DNA of 64,000 nt from CBDUXT01 sp965371245 (GCA_965371245.1 CBDUXT010000017.1:1-64000), one strand, 5' to 3'. Shown: positions 35,411 through 45,716, counted from the first letter of the stretch. Numbers and translations: made by a program. Notes: generated by a model from the sequence alone, not told the origin.

Positions 35411-38400
35411 ATGAAGACAGTTGGACGAAGATGTGGGGCACCGTCCGTCATCACGACGCTGATACTTGGTCTGACCATCGTCGCCGGCGTCGGCCGGACG
35501 GTGGCCGCTCAGGACGCCGAGGGGAAACAAACCGCTCAACCCCAGACGATCGGGCGGATTATGGAACCGAGTCGATCGATCCAACCGTCTACGATCACGT
35601 TCGGGCGAGCCTTGCCGGATCATCTGAACGTGCCGATTCTCGACCCGGTCATTGTGGACTATCGGGACGGTGGCGGAATCATCAACGCCGTGGGCACCGT
35701 CTCGGCCGTCGCGGCGCCCGGTGATGGTTGCCGATTCGACGCGCAGTGTAACGACTGCAACCCCTGCACGATCGACTCGTGCGATGATGAAGTATGCGTC
35801 GGGGGCAACAGGGACGGGTTCGCCTGCGAAGTGGACAGTGACTGCGAAGGCGTCTGCAACGGGGGCGTAAAGAACGGCCTGCTGTGTCGCGACGATCTCG
35901 ACTGCTGCGGCGACGGAGAGGCGATTGTCGATGGCGCCTGCGATTTCCATCCTTGCATAGCGTTCACCACCGGCGGCGCCGAGGGCACGGGCGGCAATCA
36001 GTGCGTCAACGCTCTTATCCCTGATTTCGCTTGCGACACCGGAAGCCGGGAGGGACAGTTGTGCGATCCCAACATTGACCCGACTGACCTGAACAACGGC
36101 TGCCCTGCCTCCGCACTGGACCCCCTCAACCCGGGGACCTGCGTGCGGCGCTTCGAAGGCGGGGCCGAGTGCGATGACGGTATTAGCTGCAACGGCCGCG
36201 AAACATGTAACGTCGGCACAAGCACATGTGTGCCTGGTGATCCGGCCGAGTCCGTCTTCATCTCCGAGTTCCGGTGCGATGCCGGAAACCGTATCGGCTT
36301 GGGGTGCGACGAGTTGGGCGACCCGAACATAGAGTGCCCGCCGGCCGCGAATGAGGTAGACCCCGGCGCCTGCGTCGCCACGGCCGTTGCTTGTGAAGAC
36401 GACGAGTTGATCTGCAACGAGACCTCACGGGCCTGCGTTGCGGCGTGCCTGGAGGATTCCGAGTGTGAGATCGACGGGCTGCCCTGCACGCTGGACGTGT
36501 GTAGCCCCAAGCAATGTGTTGGCGGCCCCACGCCGGACGTCGGGTGCCGGACGGACGCCGACTGTGGCGCCGGCGGAGCGTGTAGCGGTGGTGGCGACGG
36601 CTCTTGCTCCGTCGAAAACCCCTGCGGTGGGGGCGACTGCTTCAACGGCTCCGTCTGTGACGGTGGAGGTCTCGACGGCCAGCCTTGCACCACGGCAGCC
36701 GATTGCGATGACGGCACACCAGCGGGCGGAACGTGCCCAACCCCGCCGAACGGGTTCAGTTGCCTCAAGGGTCGGTGCTGCACGGATGGCGCCTGCTCGA
36801 GGGAAACGTTCATGGAGTGCGGCGGAGTATTCTTCGGGACCGGCCAGGCCTGCCAGACGACCAACAGCGGGAACTTCAATGTCTGCCCCAGCTACAGTGC
36901 GGGCATCGCACCTCAGGACAACGCAATCGTCGAGGTCGGCTCAGTGATTGCTGCTCAGGGAATCGCCTGCGATCTGGTCCTGACCAGTCTCGGCGACGAC
37001 TACCAAATCGGAGATGGAACCGGCTTCGTGACCGTCACGTTCGTGAGGTTTTTGATTAGTGTTCAGAGCACGGCACGCCTGGCGGTCGCGTTCTGGGACT
37101 CAAACGGCCTCCTGATCAACGACACGATCCTGCCCGGTGGGATCGGCGTAACCGGGCCGGCCATTCACACGCTCGATTTCTTCCCGCCGCTGGTCCTACC
37201 CGCCTCCGGCTTTGTCGGGATCGTCGTGAAGGGCAACTTCTCCCCGGCCGGTTCGTATAGCTGGCTGTCCATCGGCGACGCCGTGGATGTCGGCATGAGC
37301 GATGCGACCCGAATGTTCGTCAACGGCGCGCCCACCAATGGCAGTTCGTTCAACCTGGGTCAGTGCGCGGGCGGGGTGCGTGACGGGCTTTGGTGCAACG
37401 CGGCCAGCGGTGACGCGGACTGTACCCCCGGCGTCTGCACCGACGTCAATGACAACTTGGCCGTCGAGATCGTGGCGGTTCCCAACGCGCCGGACCCGAC
37501 AGGCGCGTGCTGCATCTCCGAAACCGGCGCGTGCGCGACCAAGTTGCCCTGGGAGTGCAAGGCCGGCGGCGACACGTTCCAGGCTGTTGGTACCACGTGC
37601 GCAGCGTGCCTGAATGACTTCACGAAGGCCTGCGCGGTGGACGCCGACTGTCCGGCGTGCGTCGGCGGCGCGGCTGACGGGCAGGCCTGCTCGAACGACG
37701 GCGACTGCCCACAGGGCACATGCACCGGGACGGCGGAATGTTTCCTGACGCCGCCGGCTTGTTTCGTAACGGCCTGCTGCAACCCCGACGGAACCTGTGA
37801 CGCAACCGCGGGCGGTTTGTGCTCGAACGATTCGTCGGCCTGCAACAGCGACCTCGATTGCACGGGCGGGACGTGTGAGGCACAATGCCCGGCCGGGGCA
37901 ACCGGCTCGGGTTTTGGGAGCAAGTGCGATCCCAACGCCTGCCACCAGCCGATCCCAACCGGCGGCGACAACTGCTTCGACACGACGACCAACCTGATTT
38001 CGGTTCCGGGCCTGGGCGAAGCCCCGGTAACGACGACGATCTCGGGCAACAACTCGACGGCCACCTCGGATGACTTCGACGCTGGCGTGTGTACCGGCGG
38101 TACCGGCGCTGCGACCGACGCCGGAACGTGCAAGGATGGGACGGCTTGCAGTATCGCGGCAAACGACTGCGCGGACACAACGACCTGCCTGCTGAAGCGC
38201 TGTGATCCCGACGTCGGGATATGCGTAAACGGCTCAGCGTGCAGCGTCTCTGCGGACGACTGCGCGGACGAGACGACCTGCCGGACCGACGACGCCCAGT
38301 GCGCGGCAAGCGGCGGCGGTGAATGTACCCGCCTCTGTGGCAACGGGCGTTTGAACCCAGGCCTCGCCAACCCTGACCCGGGCTGGTGGGAGAGTTTCCA

Positions 38401-41400
38401 CGTCGATGACTGCGCGGACATCCGGATCGACTTCTGCACGACCGACCCGGTCCTCGAGCCGGCTTGGAGTTTCCTGCAGGCCGGTTGCCCCTGCGGCGCC
38501 ATCGTTCAAGATTCCGGCACGCTTCCGCCGATCGGGCCGCCCGGTGCCACGGAGGAGAGCGAACCCAACGAACGGGGGCTCCCGTTCTGTGCCCAGGACA
38601 ATCTATGGTTTACTGTTCGCGCTCTGCCGCCGGGCACTTACTTCTATCAGGTTCTCTCATCGACGAACAGCACCTTTGCGGTTCCACCGGGCGGAGACTA
38701 CCAGCTCCACATCACGGCCGGTGCCTGCCGCGTGGCGGCCTGCTGCGTCAACCTCTGTGAGGGCGGCACCCAAGACGGTCAGCCGTGCGCTCCCAAGCTG
38801 TGCCGAGGCGGGGATACACCGGGTGCGGAGTGCGTCGAGGACGGCCAATGCGGCACGGGCGGAACCTGCGCCAACGGCGGCATCGACGCGTGCCCGGGCA
38901 TCGCGGCAACCTGCGTCGCGGGAACGTGCGTGGGCGGTGCGCTCGACGGCCTGCCCTGTGACGATCTGACCGGTGAGGTCGATCAGTGCCCGGGCGGCGG
39001 CGTCTGCGGCGCCACCGGCTGCGCGGTAGTCAACGAGATGCTCTGCGAAGCGGCCAACGGGTTCTGGCTCGCCGGCAGAGACTTCCCGGACAACATCTGT
39101 GACGGCGGCGCCAGCGCCGGGCAGGAATGCGATACCAATGCCGACTGCCCCTCAGCGAACTGTATCGAAAACCTGGAGTTCGCAGGCTGCGGTGAGGGCG
39201 GAGGGGCCAACCCCTGTGACACTGGCTCGTGCTGCGCCGGACCCGGCTCGTGCGAGGACCGGGACCCCGCCTCCGGCAACCCGATCCGCCGGATCGACTG
39301 TCCGGCCCCGCGCGTGTTCCGTGGCGGTTCCAGGTGCCTGTTCGAACCGCCGCCTTGCCCGGTCTGCACGGTACCGAGGGAAGGTAACTGCCTCATAGCC
39401 GACAGCTTGTTCGGAATCTTCATGGATCGCGCCAACCCGGCGAACCCCGGCGGCGTGAAAGTGGCCGACGACTTCATCGCGGGGAGCCCAGCCATCGAGC
39501 AATTCTGTTTCACGCCGGCGTTTTTTGCCACCATCCTCTCCCCAGGTGCCGATTTCTTTGACTGTGCGGACCCCAACGGAGCGTTCGGTCCACCCGCGGA
39601 CGACTTCGAAATCCGCTTCTTCCTCGACGATGACGGCGTTCCGGGCCAGTTAGTAAGTCCGGACCACGAGCTGGCACCGGCGATCATTGCGGCCAAGAGC
39701 TGGACCGGAGAGCAGCTTGATCCACCACTAATCACGTGGGACTACTCGATCATCTTCGATCCCCCGCTTGGCGGCTTCGTGGTCGGCGATCGCTATTGGA
39801 TCGAGTTCTCAGGGGCGGGGAATGAGAACTGCGTGGTCGGGCTCGTGCGAACCACCCAGGGCAACAACTACTCGCTCAATGAGCAGGATCACTTCGACCC
39901 GGACAACCAGGAATGGACGCTTGAGGACCGGCTGGATACGAGAAACGACGCTGCCTATTGCATTGGCGGGACATCGACGCCGTCGATCGTGATCGCCGCG
40001 CCCCTGACCGGTGCCTGCTGTCAGTGTGCCGGTGCCTGCACCGACGATGTTCTTTGGGACGAGTGCCTGGGATACACATGCCTCGATGATTGTCCGGACG
40101 GTGTTGCGGCCGGTACAGCAATCGATCCGCTCTTCCCGAATGGCACGTTCTTTCCCGATCAGCTATGCGCAGAGCTCAATGACGGGCTCGGCTGCCTAGA
40201 TGTTGGTGCCGGCGGGGGCTGTGCCGGTGGAACGCAACAGGAATTGGAGGACTGTGAGTTGCCGCTTGTGGTGACCGACGGATCCTTCACCATCAACACG
40301 ACCTGCTCGACCACGGACGGACGCTCGACCTTCCCGCAAGGATTCGGTTGCGGGGGGGGCAGCTTCGTCAACGACGTGTGGTTCGAGTACACGGCCACCT
40401 GCAGCGGCAAGGTCCAGTTCGACTTATGCGGAGACAGTGACTTCGACGTCATGTATGCCGTGTATTCGAACGGGACGAGCGAATGCCCCACCGAGTGCCC
40501 GCCGCCGCTGGATACGTTACTCGGAGGTCAATGCAACGACGCCGAGTGCCCCGCGGAAACCGGCGCTCCGTCGTTTGAGTTCTTCGGCGACCCGGGGGTC
40601 TGCTACAAGCTCCGCGTCGGGGGTGACGACAGCGGCGCGTTCGGCACGGTGCTGCTGACCGCCCAATGCGAATTCACGATCTGCGACCAGGCCGAGCCGA
40701 TCGACCTTGAGCAGGTTGTCAACAGTTCCGGCACCAAGGTCACGAGCAGCAAGAACCGCTACCTTTCGTTCTCGGGGGGCAATCCCGGACGAAGCCAGGC
40801 GATTCGCATTCGCCTGATCGACCTGCCGGTGCCCTATGACACCTGGACGGTCGATCAGGACAACGACGGACTGGGTGACACCGTTGTGTGGGTCGGCGAA
40901 CCGTTCGCACTCAGTGAACTCAGCGGTAAGGATGACGCTACGCCGCCGACGTTTATGGCGGCGCCGCTTGAGCCTGATCTGTCGTCGTTCTTGTTTAGGG
41001 ACTGGAGCGCCTTGGGCACAATCCACGTCTTCGGCGAGGTGATCATTCCGGGGGGCACCTATGACATTCAGGTGCTCGATTCAACCTGTAGCGAGCTCAT
41101 CCCGGATCATTTCTCCGATCCGGCTACCGTCGTCAACCCGAGATGGGCTGACGCGGTCGGGCCGTTCAACAGCAGTGAAGGCGTGTGGTCGGCACCCAAC
41201 GGGTCGGTGGACGTCGGCGGTGACGTGGTGGCCATTCTGGACAAGTTCAAGAACGCGGCGACCGCCCCGAAAAAGGCGCGGTCCGACATTCAGCCGCGGG
41301 ACTTGGACTTCAAGATCAGCATCGTCGATGTAACCCGCGCGCTCGACGCTTTCTCGGGGGCCCAGTATCCGTTCACCCCGAGTACTTCGGATCCATATCC

Positions 41401-41404
41401 GTGA
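35411..41404 (+). CDS. Giant secreted Cys-rich repeat protein with planctomycete C-terminal tail
   Basis: 1997 residues. AGGAGACAGGGG precedes the ATG. A signal peptide (residues 1-33) ends near GRTVAAQ. The body is a mosaic of Cys-rich units with the core CxGGxxxGxxC followed by DxDC (about ten copies, e.g. CDGGGLDGQPC, CVGGAADGQAC, CEGGTQDGQPC), GACC-type modules (TGACCISETGACATK), and several beta-sandwich-like domains, including one with FTINTTCSTTDGRS and NDVWFEYTATCSGKVQF like pre-peptidase C-terminal domains. The last ~70 residues (DVVAILDKFKN, DVTRALDAFSG) form a dockerin-like tail shared with 45477-45716. Probably a cell-surface or extracellular adhesion or matrix protein; no catalytic motif seen. 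Confidence 0.85.
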   Translation: MKTVGRRCGAPSVITTLILGLTIVAGVGRTVAAQDAEGKQTAQPQTIGRIMEPSRSIQPSTITFGRALPDHLNVPILDPVIVDYRDGGGIINAVGTVSAVAAPGDGCRFDAQCNDCNPCTIDSCDDEVCVGGNRDGFACEVDSDCEGVCNGGVKNGLLCRDDLDCCGDGEAIVDGACDFHPCIAFTTGGAEGTGGNQCVNALIPDFACDTGSREGQLCDPNIDPTDLNNGCPASALDPLNPGTCVRRFEGGAECDDGISCNGRETCNVGTSTCVPGDPAESVFISEFRCDAGNRIGLGCDELGDPNIECPPAANEVDPGACVATAVACEDDELICNETSRACVAACLEDSECEIDGLPCTLDVCSPKQCVGGPTPDVGCRTDADCGAGGACSGGGDGSCSVENPCGGGDCFNGSVCDGGGLDGQPCTTAADCDDGTPAGGTCPTPPNGFSCLKGRCCTDGACSRETFMECGGVFFGTGQACQTTNSGNFNVCPSYSAGIAPQDNAIVEVGSVIAAQGIACDLVLTSLGDDYQIGDGTGFVTVTFVRFLISVQSTARLAVAFWDSNGLLINDTILPGGIGVTGPAIHTLDFFPPLVLPASGFVGIVVKGNFSPAGSYSWLSIGDAVDVGMSDATRMFVNGAPTNGSSFNLGQCAGGVRDGLWCNAASGDADCTPGVCTDVNDNLAVEIVAVPNAPDPTGACCISETGACATKLPWECKAGGDTFQAVGTTCAACLNDFTKACAVDADCPACVGGAADGQACSNDGDCPQGTCTGTAECFLTPPACFVTACCNPDGTCDATAGGLCSNDSSACNSDLDCTGGTCEAQCPAGATGSGFGSKCDPNACHQPIPTGGDNCFDTTTNLISVPGLGEAPVTTTISGNNSTATSDDFDAGVCTGGTGAATDAGTCKDGTACSIAANDCADTTTCLLKRCDPDVGICVNGSACSVSADDCADETTCRTDDAQCAASGGGECTRLCGNGRLNPGLANPDPGWWESFHVDDCADIRIDFCTTDPVLEPAWSFLQAGCPCGAIVQDSGTLPPIGPPGATEESEPNERGLPFCAQDNLWFTVRALPPGTYFYQVLSSTNSTFAVPPGGDYQLHITAGACRVAACCVNLCEGGTQDGQPCAPKLCRGGDTPGAECVEDGQCGTGGTCANGGIDACPGIAATCVAGTCVGGALDGLPCDDLTGEVDQCPGGGVCGATGCAVVNEMLCEAANGFWLAGRDFPDNICDGGASAGQECDTNADCPSANCIENLEFAGCGEGGGANPCDTGSCCAGPGSCEDRDPASGNPIRRIDCPAPRVFRGGSRCLFEPPPCPVCTVPREGNCLIADSLFGIFMDRANPANPGGVKVADDFIAGSPAIEQFCFTPAFFATILSPGADFFDCADPNGAFGPPADDFEIRFFLDDDGVPGQLVSPDHELAPAIIAAKSWTGEQLDPPLITWDYSIIFDPPLGGFVVGDRYWIEFSGAGNENCVVGLVRTTQGNNYSLNEQDHFDPDNQEWTLEDRLDTRNDAAYCIGGTSTPSIVIAAPLTGACCQCAGACTDDVLWDECLGYTCLDDCPDGVAAGTAIDPLFPNGTFFPDQLCAELNDGLGCLDVGAGGGCAGGTQQELEDCELPLVVTDGSFTINTTCSTTDGRSTFPQGFGCGGGSFVNDVWFEYTATCSGKVQFDLCGDSDFDVMYAVYSNGTSECPTECPPPLDTLLGGQCNDAECPAETGAPSFEFFGDPGVCYKLRVGGDDSGAFGTVLLTAQCEFTICDQAEPIDLEQVVNSSGTKVTSSKNRYLSFSGGNPGRSQAIRIRLIDLPVPYDTWTVDQDNDGLGDTVVWVGEPFALSELSGKDDATPPTFMAAPLEPDLSSFLFRDWSALGTIHVFGEVIIPGGTYDIQVLDSTCSELIPDHFSDPATVVNPRWADAVGPFNSSEGVWSAPNGSVDVGGDVVAILDKFKNAATAPKKARSDIQPRDLDFKISIVDVTRALDAFSGAQYPFTPSTSDPYP

Positions 41405-41447
41405 CGTCAGTGCATCGGGCCTAAGATAAGTATCAGCCGTCCGGACC

Positions 41448-41472
41448 GGGGCGGGTCAACCAGACCCGTCCC
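41448..41472. other. Hairpin downstream of the giant protein gene
   Basis: Arms GGGGCGGGTC and GACCCGTCCC (one mismatch) with loop AACCA, 43 bases after the stop. It may assist termination or protect the mRNA 3' end. Confidence 0.5.
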
Positions 41473-41541
41473 GCCCGTCGGCGTATGATGGTCTAACCGG
41501 GACGGACTCGAAAACGCGAGCCGGTCTTCAATCTACAGAAG

Positions 41542-41568
41542 AGGACCGCCCTTTGGGCGGTCCTTTTT
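41542..41568 (+). terminator. Intrinsic terminator
   Basis: AGGACCGCCC-TTT-GGGCGGTCCT with perfect 10-bp arms, followed by TTTT. The T-run is on the plus strand, so it terminates the transcript of the giant Cys-rich protein gene, 138 bases after its stop. Confidence 0.9.
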
Positions 41569-41635
41569 GCTTTCACCGCGCTTCAACGACGCGTCGCGAT
41601 CCGACGCTCGCCCCTGACACGGGGCGCACGCCCGT

Positions 41636-41842
41636 TCAGCCACCTGTTTGCTCCGACGCGGGCCGGCCCGTCGTCAGCTCGAACCAAGCTCGGACGGCCT
41701 GCTCGGTGGATCGGTCGAGACGTGACACGCTGTTCTGCACCGGCAACCCGCCCTCGCGGCAACGGTCGATGATCGCTCGCGAGGTGACCCCAAGTTCTCC
41801 GGCGAGTTCCTTGACCTTGATTCCCTTCTTGCTCACACGCAT
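41636..41842 (-). CDS. Solo IF2 N-terminal-type domain protein
   Basis: 68 residues from the ATG at 41842, which has AAAGGTG just upstream; an ATG 8 codons earlier is possible. The sequence KVKELAGELGVTSRAIIDRC followed by REGGLPVQNSVSRLDRSTEQ resembles the small IF2_N winged-helix-like domain found at the N-terminus of translation initiation factor IF-2, here without the rest of the factor. A nucleic-acid-binding or regulatory role is likely but unproven. It is convergent with the giant protein gene and upstream of the terminator, read from the other side. Confidence 0.65.
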   Translation of the reverse strand: MRVSKKGIKVKELAGELGVTSRAIIDRCREGGLPVQNSVSRLDRSTEQAVRAWFELTTGRPASEQTGG

Positions 41843-41906
41843 GCACCTTTCCGGGGTGATGTACATCGGGCTTTCACGCCCCGCCGCTTCGCGTCAGCGC
41901 ACGCTC

Positions 41907-43145
41907 TCAGTCGTGACCCGCGAAGAGTTCGTCAAAGGTGATGTCGGCCACCATGCGGGATTCCGGCGCTGCAACGATTCGATCGCTCCATGTCGCAAAG
42001 GCAAGCTGAAGCCGCCGCAGCTTCGGGTAGACGACGAGCGAGTGTAGGGTGGGCGCTCCGGTGTACGCTGGTGAAACCACTGCCCGGAGCGCGTTCCACG
42101 CAACCGCCCTATCGACCGTAGCGCGCAGGTGGCTGGTCAACACGTGCAAGCGGTCAATCGAGCCACGCGACGAACCCGGCACCGGTTGAAAATCCGGCTG
42201 AAGGTAGTGGTTGGTCGTGATGGAGAAAAACGACCTCACCGGGTTTTCGCTGAGCCCGGCGCCGTCGATACGAAAGACACGAGCCGGCACGTCCACTTTG
42301 CCGGGGATCCGCGGCGTAACGACACGCACCATGTAGCTGAACGGGTACGGGACGATGGCCTTCATCGCTGCTTCGGCGCGCTTGTGAGCATCGACGGCGG
42401 AACTGCTGGCCAACACGTCGGCCAAGACGAGCGCGGCGGGGGTGTACTTGCCCTTGGGCGTGCCGATCCGCGGACCCGTTCCATCGTGAAGGAACATGCA
42501 TACGCCTTCGTCGTTGAGCCCGGTAAAGGCGCCGATGTATCCCGGCCAGGTGACTGTAGCCACCTGGTGTCCGCCCGCTGGGTGGCGCACAAGAATCATC
42601 TGTCGGGCGAGTGCCTCGCGAGTGGCAACGGGAAAGTCGAAGTTGCGGAGGGTCACGACGTCGGCATGCCCGGCCTGCTTGCCCCAAACGGTCATGCCCG
42701 AGCAACCGAAGGCGCGGAGCGTGTCTCCGGCGTTATAGAAGACGAGATCCTCAACACGCAAAGGCCGACCGAGACCCGCCAAGTCGGGAAGCTGGCCCAT
42801 GGCGGCCGTGATGCCCTTCAGAATCCCCCTGAGTTCCTCAAGCGCAGGCCCCGGAATGCTAATGGCGCCGAGCAAGCCGTCACGATCGTTGTCATAGGTC
42901 TCGCGCTGCTTCGGTTCCAGCGCTGCCACCTCTTGGCGCAGGTCGGCGACAAAATCGGCACCCACCAGATAGCCATGCGCAAACCCCATCTCCTGCGGCG
43001 ACCCCCAGACCCGCACGATGCGAAACGGACCGATCCGGTCCAGCTTTCCCCTGACGTCCGGCTGAGCGGCACCGACCGGCGCGGTCAGGAAGAGCATGCA
43101 CCAGAGCGATCGCAAGATCATGTGTTGCACTCGGAGGGAGATCAT
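41907..43145 (-). CDS. Secreted Ntn-type hydrolase, C45/acyl-transferase-like
   Basis: 412 residues with a signal peptide (ILRSLWCMLFLTAPVGAAQ). The segment AFGCSGMTVWG followed by VVTLRNFDFP fits the Cys-nucleophile (Cys148) and Asn/Asp pattern of the C45 peptidase / acyl-CoA:6-aminopenicillanate acyltransferase / phospholipase B-like fold, although the family activates its Cys by self-cleavage and that site is internal here. YIGAFTGLNDEGVCMFLHDG is a second conserved block. The substrate may be an acyl amide. The ATG at 43145 has AAAGGAACC upstream. It follows the S9 peptidase gene by about 105 bases and may be co-transcribed. Confidence 0.7.
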   Translation of the reverse strand: MISLRVQHMILRSLWCMLFLTAPVGAAQPDVRGKLDRIGPFRIVRVWGSPQEMGFAHGYLVGADFVADLRQEVAALEPKQRETYDNDRDGLLGAISIPGPALEELRGILKGITAAMGQLPDLAGLGRPLRVEDLVFYNAGDTLRAFGCSGMTVWGKQAGHADVVTLRNFDFPVATREALARQMILVRHPAGGHQVATVTWPGYIGAFTGLNDEGVCMFLHDGTGPRIGTPKGKYTPAALVLADVLASSSAVDAHKRAEAAMKAIVPYPFSYMVRVVTPRIPGKVDVPARVFRIDGAGLSENPVRSFFSITTNHYLQPDFQPVPGSSRGSIDRLHVLTSHLRATVDRAVAWNALRAVVSPAYTGAPTLHSLVVYPKLRRLQLAFATWSDRIVAAPESRMVADITFDELFAGHD

Positions 43146-43249
43146 ATCGATCCGGTTCCTTTCGCGAGAGCCTAGCGCGGGGGCTATCGGTTCTGGCCGA
43201 ATCCCAACCGGCATCCGATCAGCCGCGCGATTCCTCATCGCCGAGTGGC

Positions 43250-45301
43250 TCAATCATCGTCCGACGGGTCATCCTTGTCGATATCGGGCACGTCCGGTTT
43301 CGTGAAGTCGCCAAGCGGGTCGCCCCAGATGTAGTGGTTGAACCACGCCAGGTTGTGGCGCGTGGCCGCGCGGGCAGCTTTGGGCGTGCTGATGCCGTGG
43401 CCAAAGCCCTTGTAGACGATCAACTCGACCGGTACGCCGCGATCTTCCAGACCCTGACGCAGCTCATAGGCGTTGGCGATCGGCACGCGGCGATCGAACT
43501 CGCCGTGCTGAATCAGGGTCGGTGTCTTGGCCTTGCGGATGTAGGACATCGGCGACGTCTTTCGGTAGATGTCGGGATCATCGATCGGGTTGTCGCCCAG
43601 GTAGTCGATCGTGAAGGGGGTGATGTCGGTGTTGTAGTAGTACGTTGCCCAGTTGGAGATCCCCGCGCCGACGGAGATGGCCACGAAACGGTCCGAGGCC
43701 GTCGTGAGAAAGGCCGAGATGTAGCCGCCCTGGCTCCATCCCATGCAACCGACCTTGTCCGGATCGACCCAGCCCTTCTCAATCAGATGATCCACACCCG
43801 AAAGAACGTCCCACGCATCGCCCACGCCGAGGTTGCCGACGTTCAAGCGGCGGAAGGCCTCTCCGTAGCCCGCGCTGCCCCGGTAGTTTACGCGAAGAAC
43901 CAGCGCCCCGCGCCCCGTCCACACGTCCATCGGGTAGATGCGCGTGCCGCGCGTCAACAGTCCCGGACGGTCGATGCCCGTCGGACCCCCGTGAATCACA
44001 CAAAGAAGCGGGTATTTCTTCTTCGGGTCGAAGTCGGCCGGCTTGAGCAGGACTCCCTCGATCAAGGTGTCGTCGCGGCTCGTCCATGAGATCACCTCGC
44101 GCGACGCCAGGACATAATCCTTCAACTGTTCGGTCATGGTCGTCAGCGCGCGCGGGGCGAACCGGTCGATGTAGGACACATGGAGTTCACCGAGTGACGT
44201 GGGGGAACCGGCCGTGAAGGCCACGCGCTTGCCGTCGTGCGACAGCGAAAACGAGGCGGCCATCAGCTCGTCGGGGCCTGTGATGCGCTCGATCGTCCGG
44301 CTGTCGATGTTCGTGCGAAACAGATGTGAGGCGGTCTTTTGCATGCCGCTGAAGTAGATGCCGTCCTCGTTCCATTCCACGAGACGCGCGCTCTCATCGA
44401 AGGTGTCGGTGATGGAGCGGGGCGGGCCGCCGCGTGCAGAAACCACGGCCAGCCGCGTGTTGGCCGACATCCACGGCGTCTTGCCCATGACGGAAGCGAA
44501 AACGATGTGCCGTCCGTCGGGCGACCAGCGCGGACTCCTGTCCGATCCGGGTTGCGAAACAATCTTCTCCACCCCGTCGCCGTCAAGCGTCAGGACGTAC
44601 ACGTCGGAGGTGGCCATGTTGACCAGGTCCGGATTGATGGTTGCGCTAAAGGCAATCTTTCGGCTGTCCGGCGACCAGGAGAACCCACCGACGTTGAAGT
44701 CCGTGCCGCTGGTGCGCCGCTTGCCCTCCACCGGTTCCTTCATGGCCTCATCCACCTGGAAGGTCCATAGGTGGCGATGGCGATAGTCGCGGCGCACAAC
44801 GACCCAGTCGCCCAGGTGTTTCTTGCGTGCCTTTTGCTCGTCACTTTCCGAATCCCCGGCAACGAAGGCAACCGACTTGCCGTCGGGAGACCATTCGTAG
44901 GATCCCACGCCCTCTTTGGCTTTGGTTAGCGGGAACGCCTCGCCGCCTCGCGGACGGATGGCGAAGATCTGGCTCTTGTCGTTCTCGCCGCCACGCGTGA
45001 ACGTCAACCATTTCCCGTTCGGCGACCATCGCGGCGCAGAAGCCGAGTTCTTGCCTCGGGTCAATTGAAACGCGCCCCCGCTCTCGATATCGGCCAGCCA
45101 GATTTGCGAAACGTACTTGTCCGCGTCGAAGTCCGTTTCACGTACCTGGTAGGCGATCAACGACCCATCGGGCGACATGGCCACGCCGCGAATCGACTTG
45201 ATCGACATCAGTTCGTCGATGGAGGGAACGTGGCGCTCGCCGGACTCGGCCAAAGCCGCGCTGGAAACAAGAAACCCGAGAATGGTTGCCAGTCTGAGCA
45301 T
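43250..45301 (-). CDS. Secreted S9 prolyl-oligopeptidase-family peptidase
   Basis: 683 residues. Signal peptide ATILGFLVSSAALA, then a seven-bladed beta-propeller with WD40/PD40-like units (GVAMSPDGSLIAYQ, APRWSPNGKWLTFTR, SPRWSPDGRHIVFAS), then the alpha/beta-hydrolase domain with the nucleophile Ser523 in GCMGWSQGGY, Asp in QHGEFDRRVP and His in GFGHGIS. Typical of dipeptidyl-peptidase IV/acylaminoacyl-peptidase relatives that cut short peptides in the periplasm. The ATG at 45301 is strongly supported by GGAAGGAGC. The C-terminus is Asp-rich (DKDDPSDDD). Confidence 0.9.
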   Translation of the reverse strand: MLRLATILGFLVSSAALAESGERHVPSIDELMSIKSIRGVAMSPDGSLIAYQVRETDFDADKYVSQIWLADIESGGAFQLTRGKNSASAPRWSPNGKWLTFTRGGENDKSQIFAIRPRGGEAFPLTKAKEGVGSYEWSPDGKSVAFVAGDSESDEQKARKKHLGDWVVVRRDYRHRHLWTFQVDEAMKEPVEGKRRTSGTDFNVGGFSWSPDSRKIAFSATINPDLVNMATSDVYVLTLDGDGVEKIVSQPGSDRSPRWSPDGRHIVFASVMGKTPWMSANTRLAVVSARGGPPRSITDTFDESARLVEWNEDGIYFSGMQKTASHLFRTNIDSRTIERITGPDELMAASFSLSHDGKRVAFTAGSPTSLGELHVSYIDRFAPRALTTMTEQLKDYVLASREVISWTSRDDTLIEGVLLKPADFDPKKKYPLLCVIHGGPTGIDRPGLLTRGTRIYPMDVWTGRGALVLRVNYRGSAGYGEAFRRLNVGNLGVGDAWDVLSGVDHLIEKGWVDPDKVGCMGWSQGGYISAFLTTASDRFVAISVGAGISNWATYYYNTDITPFTIDYLGDNPIDDPDIYRKTSPMSYIRKAKTPTLIQHGEFDRRVPIANAYELRQGLEDRGVPVELIVYKGFGHGISTPKAARAATRHNLAWFNHYIWGDPLGDFTKPDVPDIDKDDPSDDD

Positions 45302-45476
45302 GGCCAAGCTCCTTCCAGGCGTAGGGTGCGTGTCACTGATCACAGCGGACCACCGTATCGCTGGATGGATGCCCGAGCAACCTGCCGCGGTCAAGCGCGC
45401 GTGGGGCATAGCGCTCCGGCCGGTCGAACCGGTCGCGCCGATACTTGCCGGCGATCGCACTTCGGCCCAGACCGCT

Positions 45477-45716
45477 CTACGGGCAAGGCGTCGTCGGATC
45501 GGCCGGCGCGAACGGGAACGGAGCCCCTGAGAAGGCGTCCAACGCCCGTGTCACATCGACGATGGTGATTTTTGCATCGACGGGGTGCGGTTGAATGTCG
45601 GCACGCGATTTCCGCGGCGCGGTCGGCGCGTTCTTGAACTTGTCGAGAATCGCCACGACATCGAACGCGACACTCACCGTTGCGTCCGGTGCCGTCCACG
45701 TCTGATCGACGGCGCT
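45477..45716 (-). pseudogene. Remnant of a secreted protein: orphan C-terminal tail
   Basis: Reads WTAPDATVSVAFDVVAILDK then FKNAPTAPRKSRADIQP and DVTRALDAFSGAPFPFAP to a stop, which is a clear homologue of the last ~70 residues of the giant Cys-rich protein. No body of the protein lies upstream: beyond about 45716 the same frame reads antisense to another, better coding frame and loses resemblance. It is therefore a truncated 3' end left by a rearrangement or deletion. The left coordinate is the stop; the right one is approximate. Confidence 0.7.
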
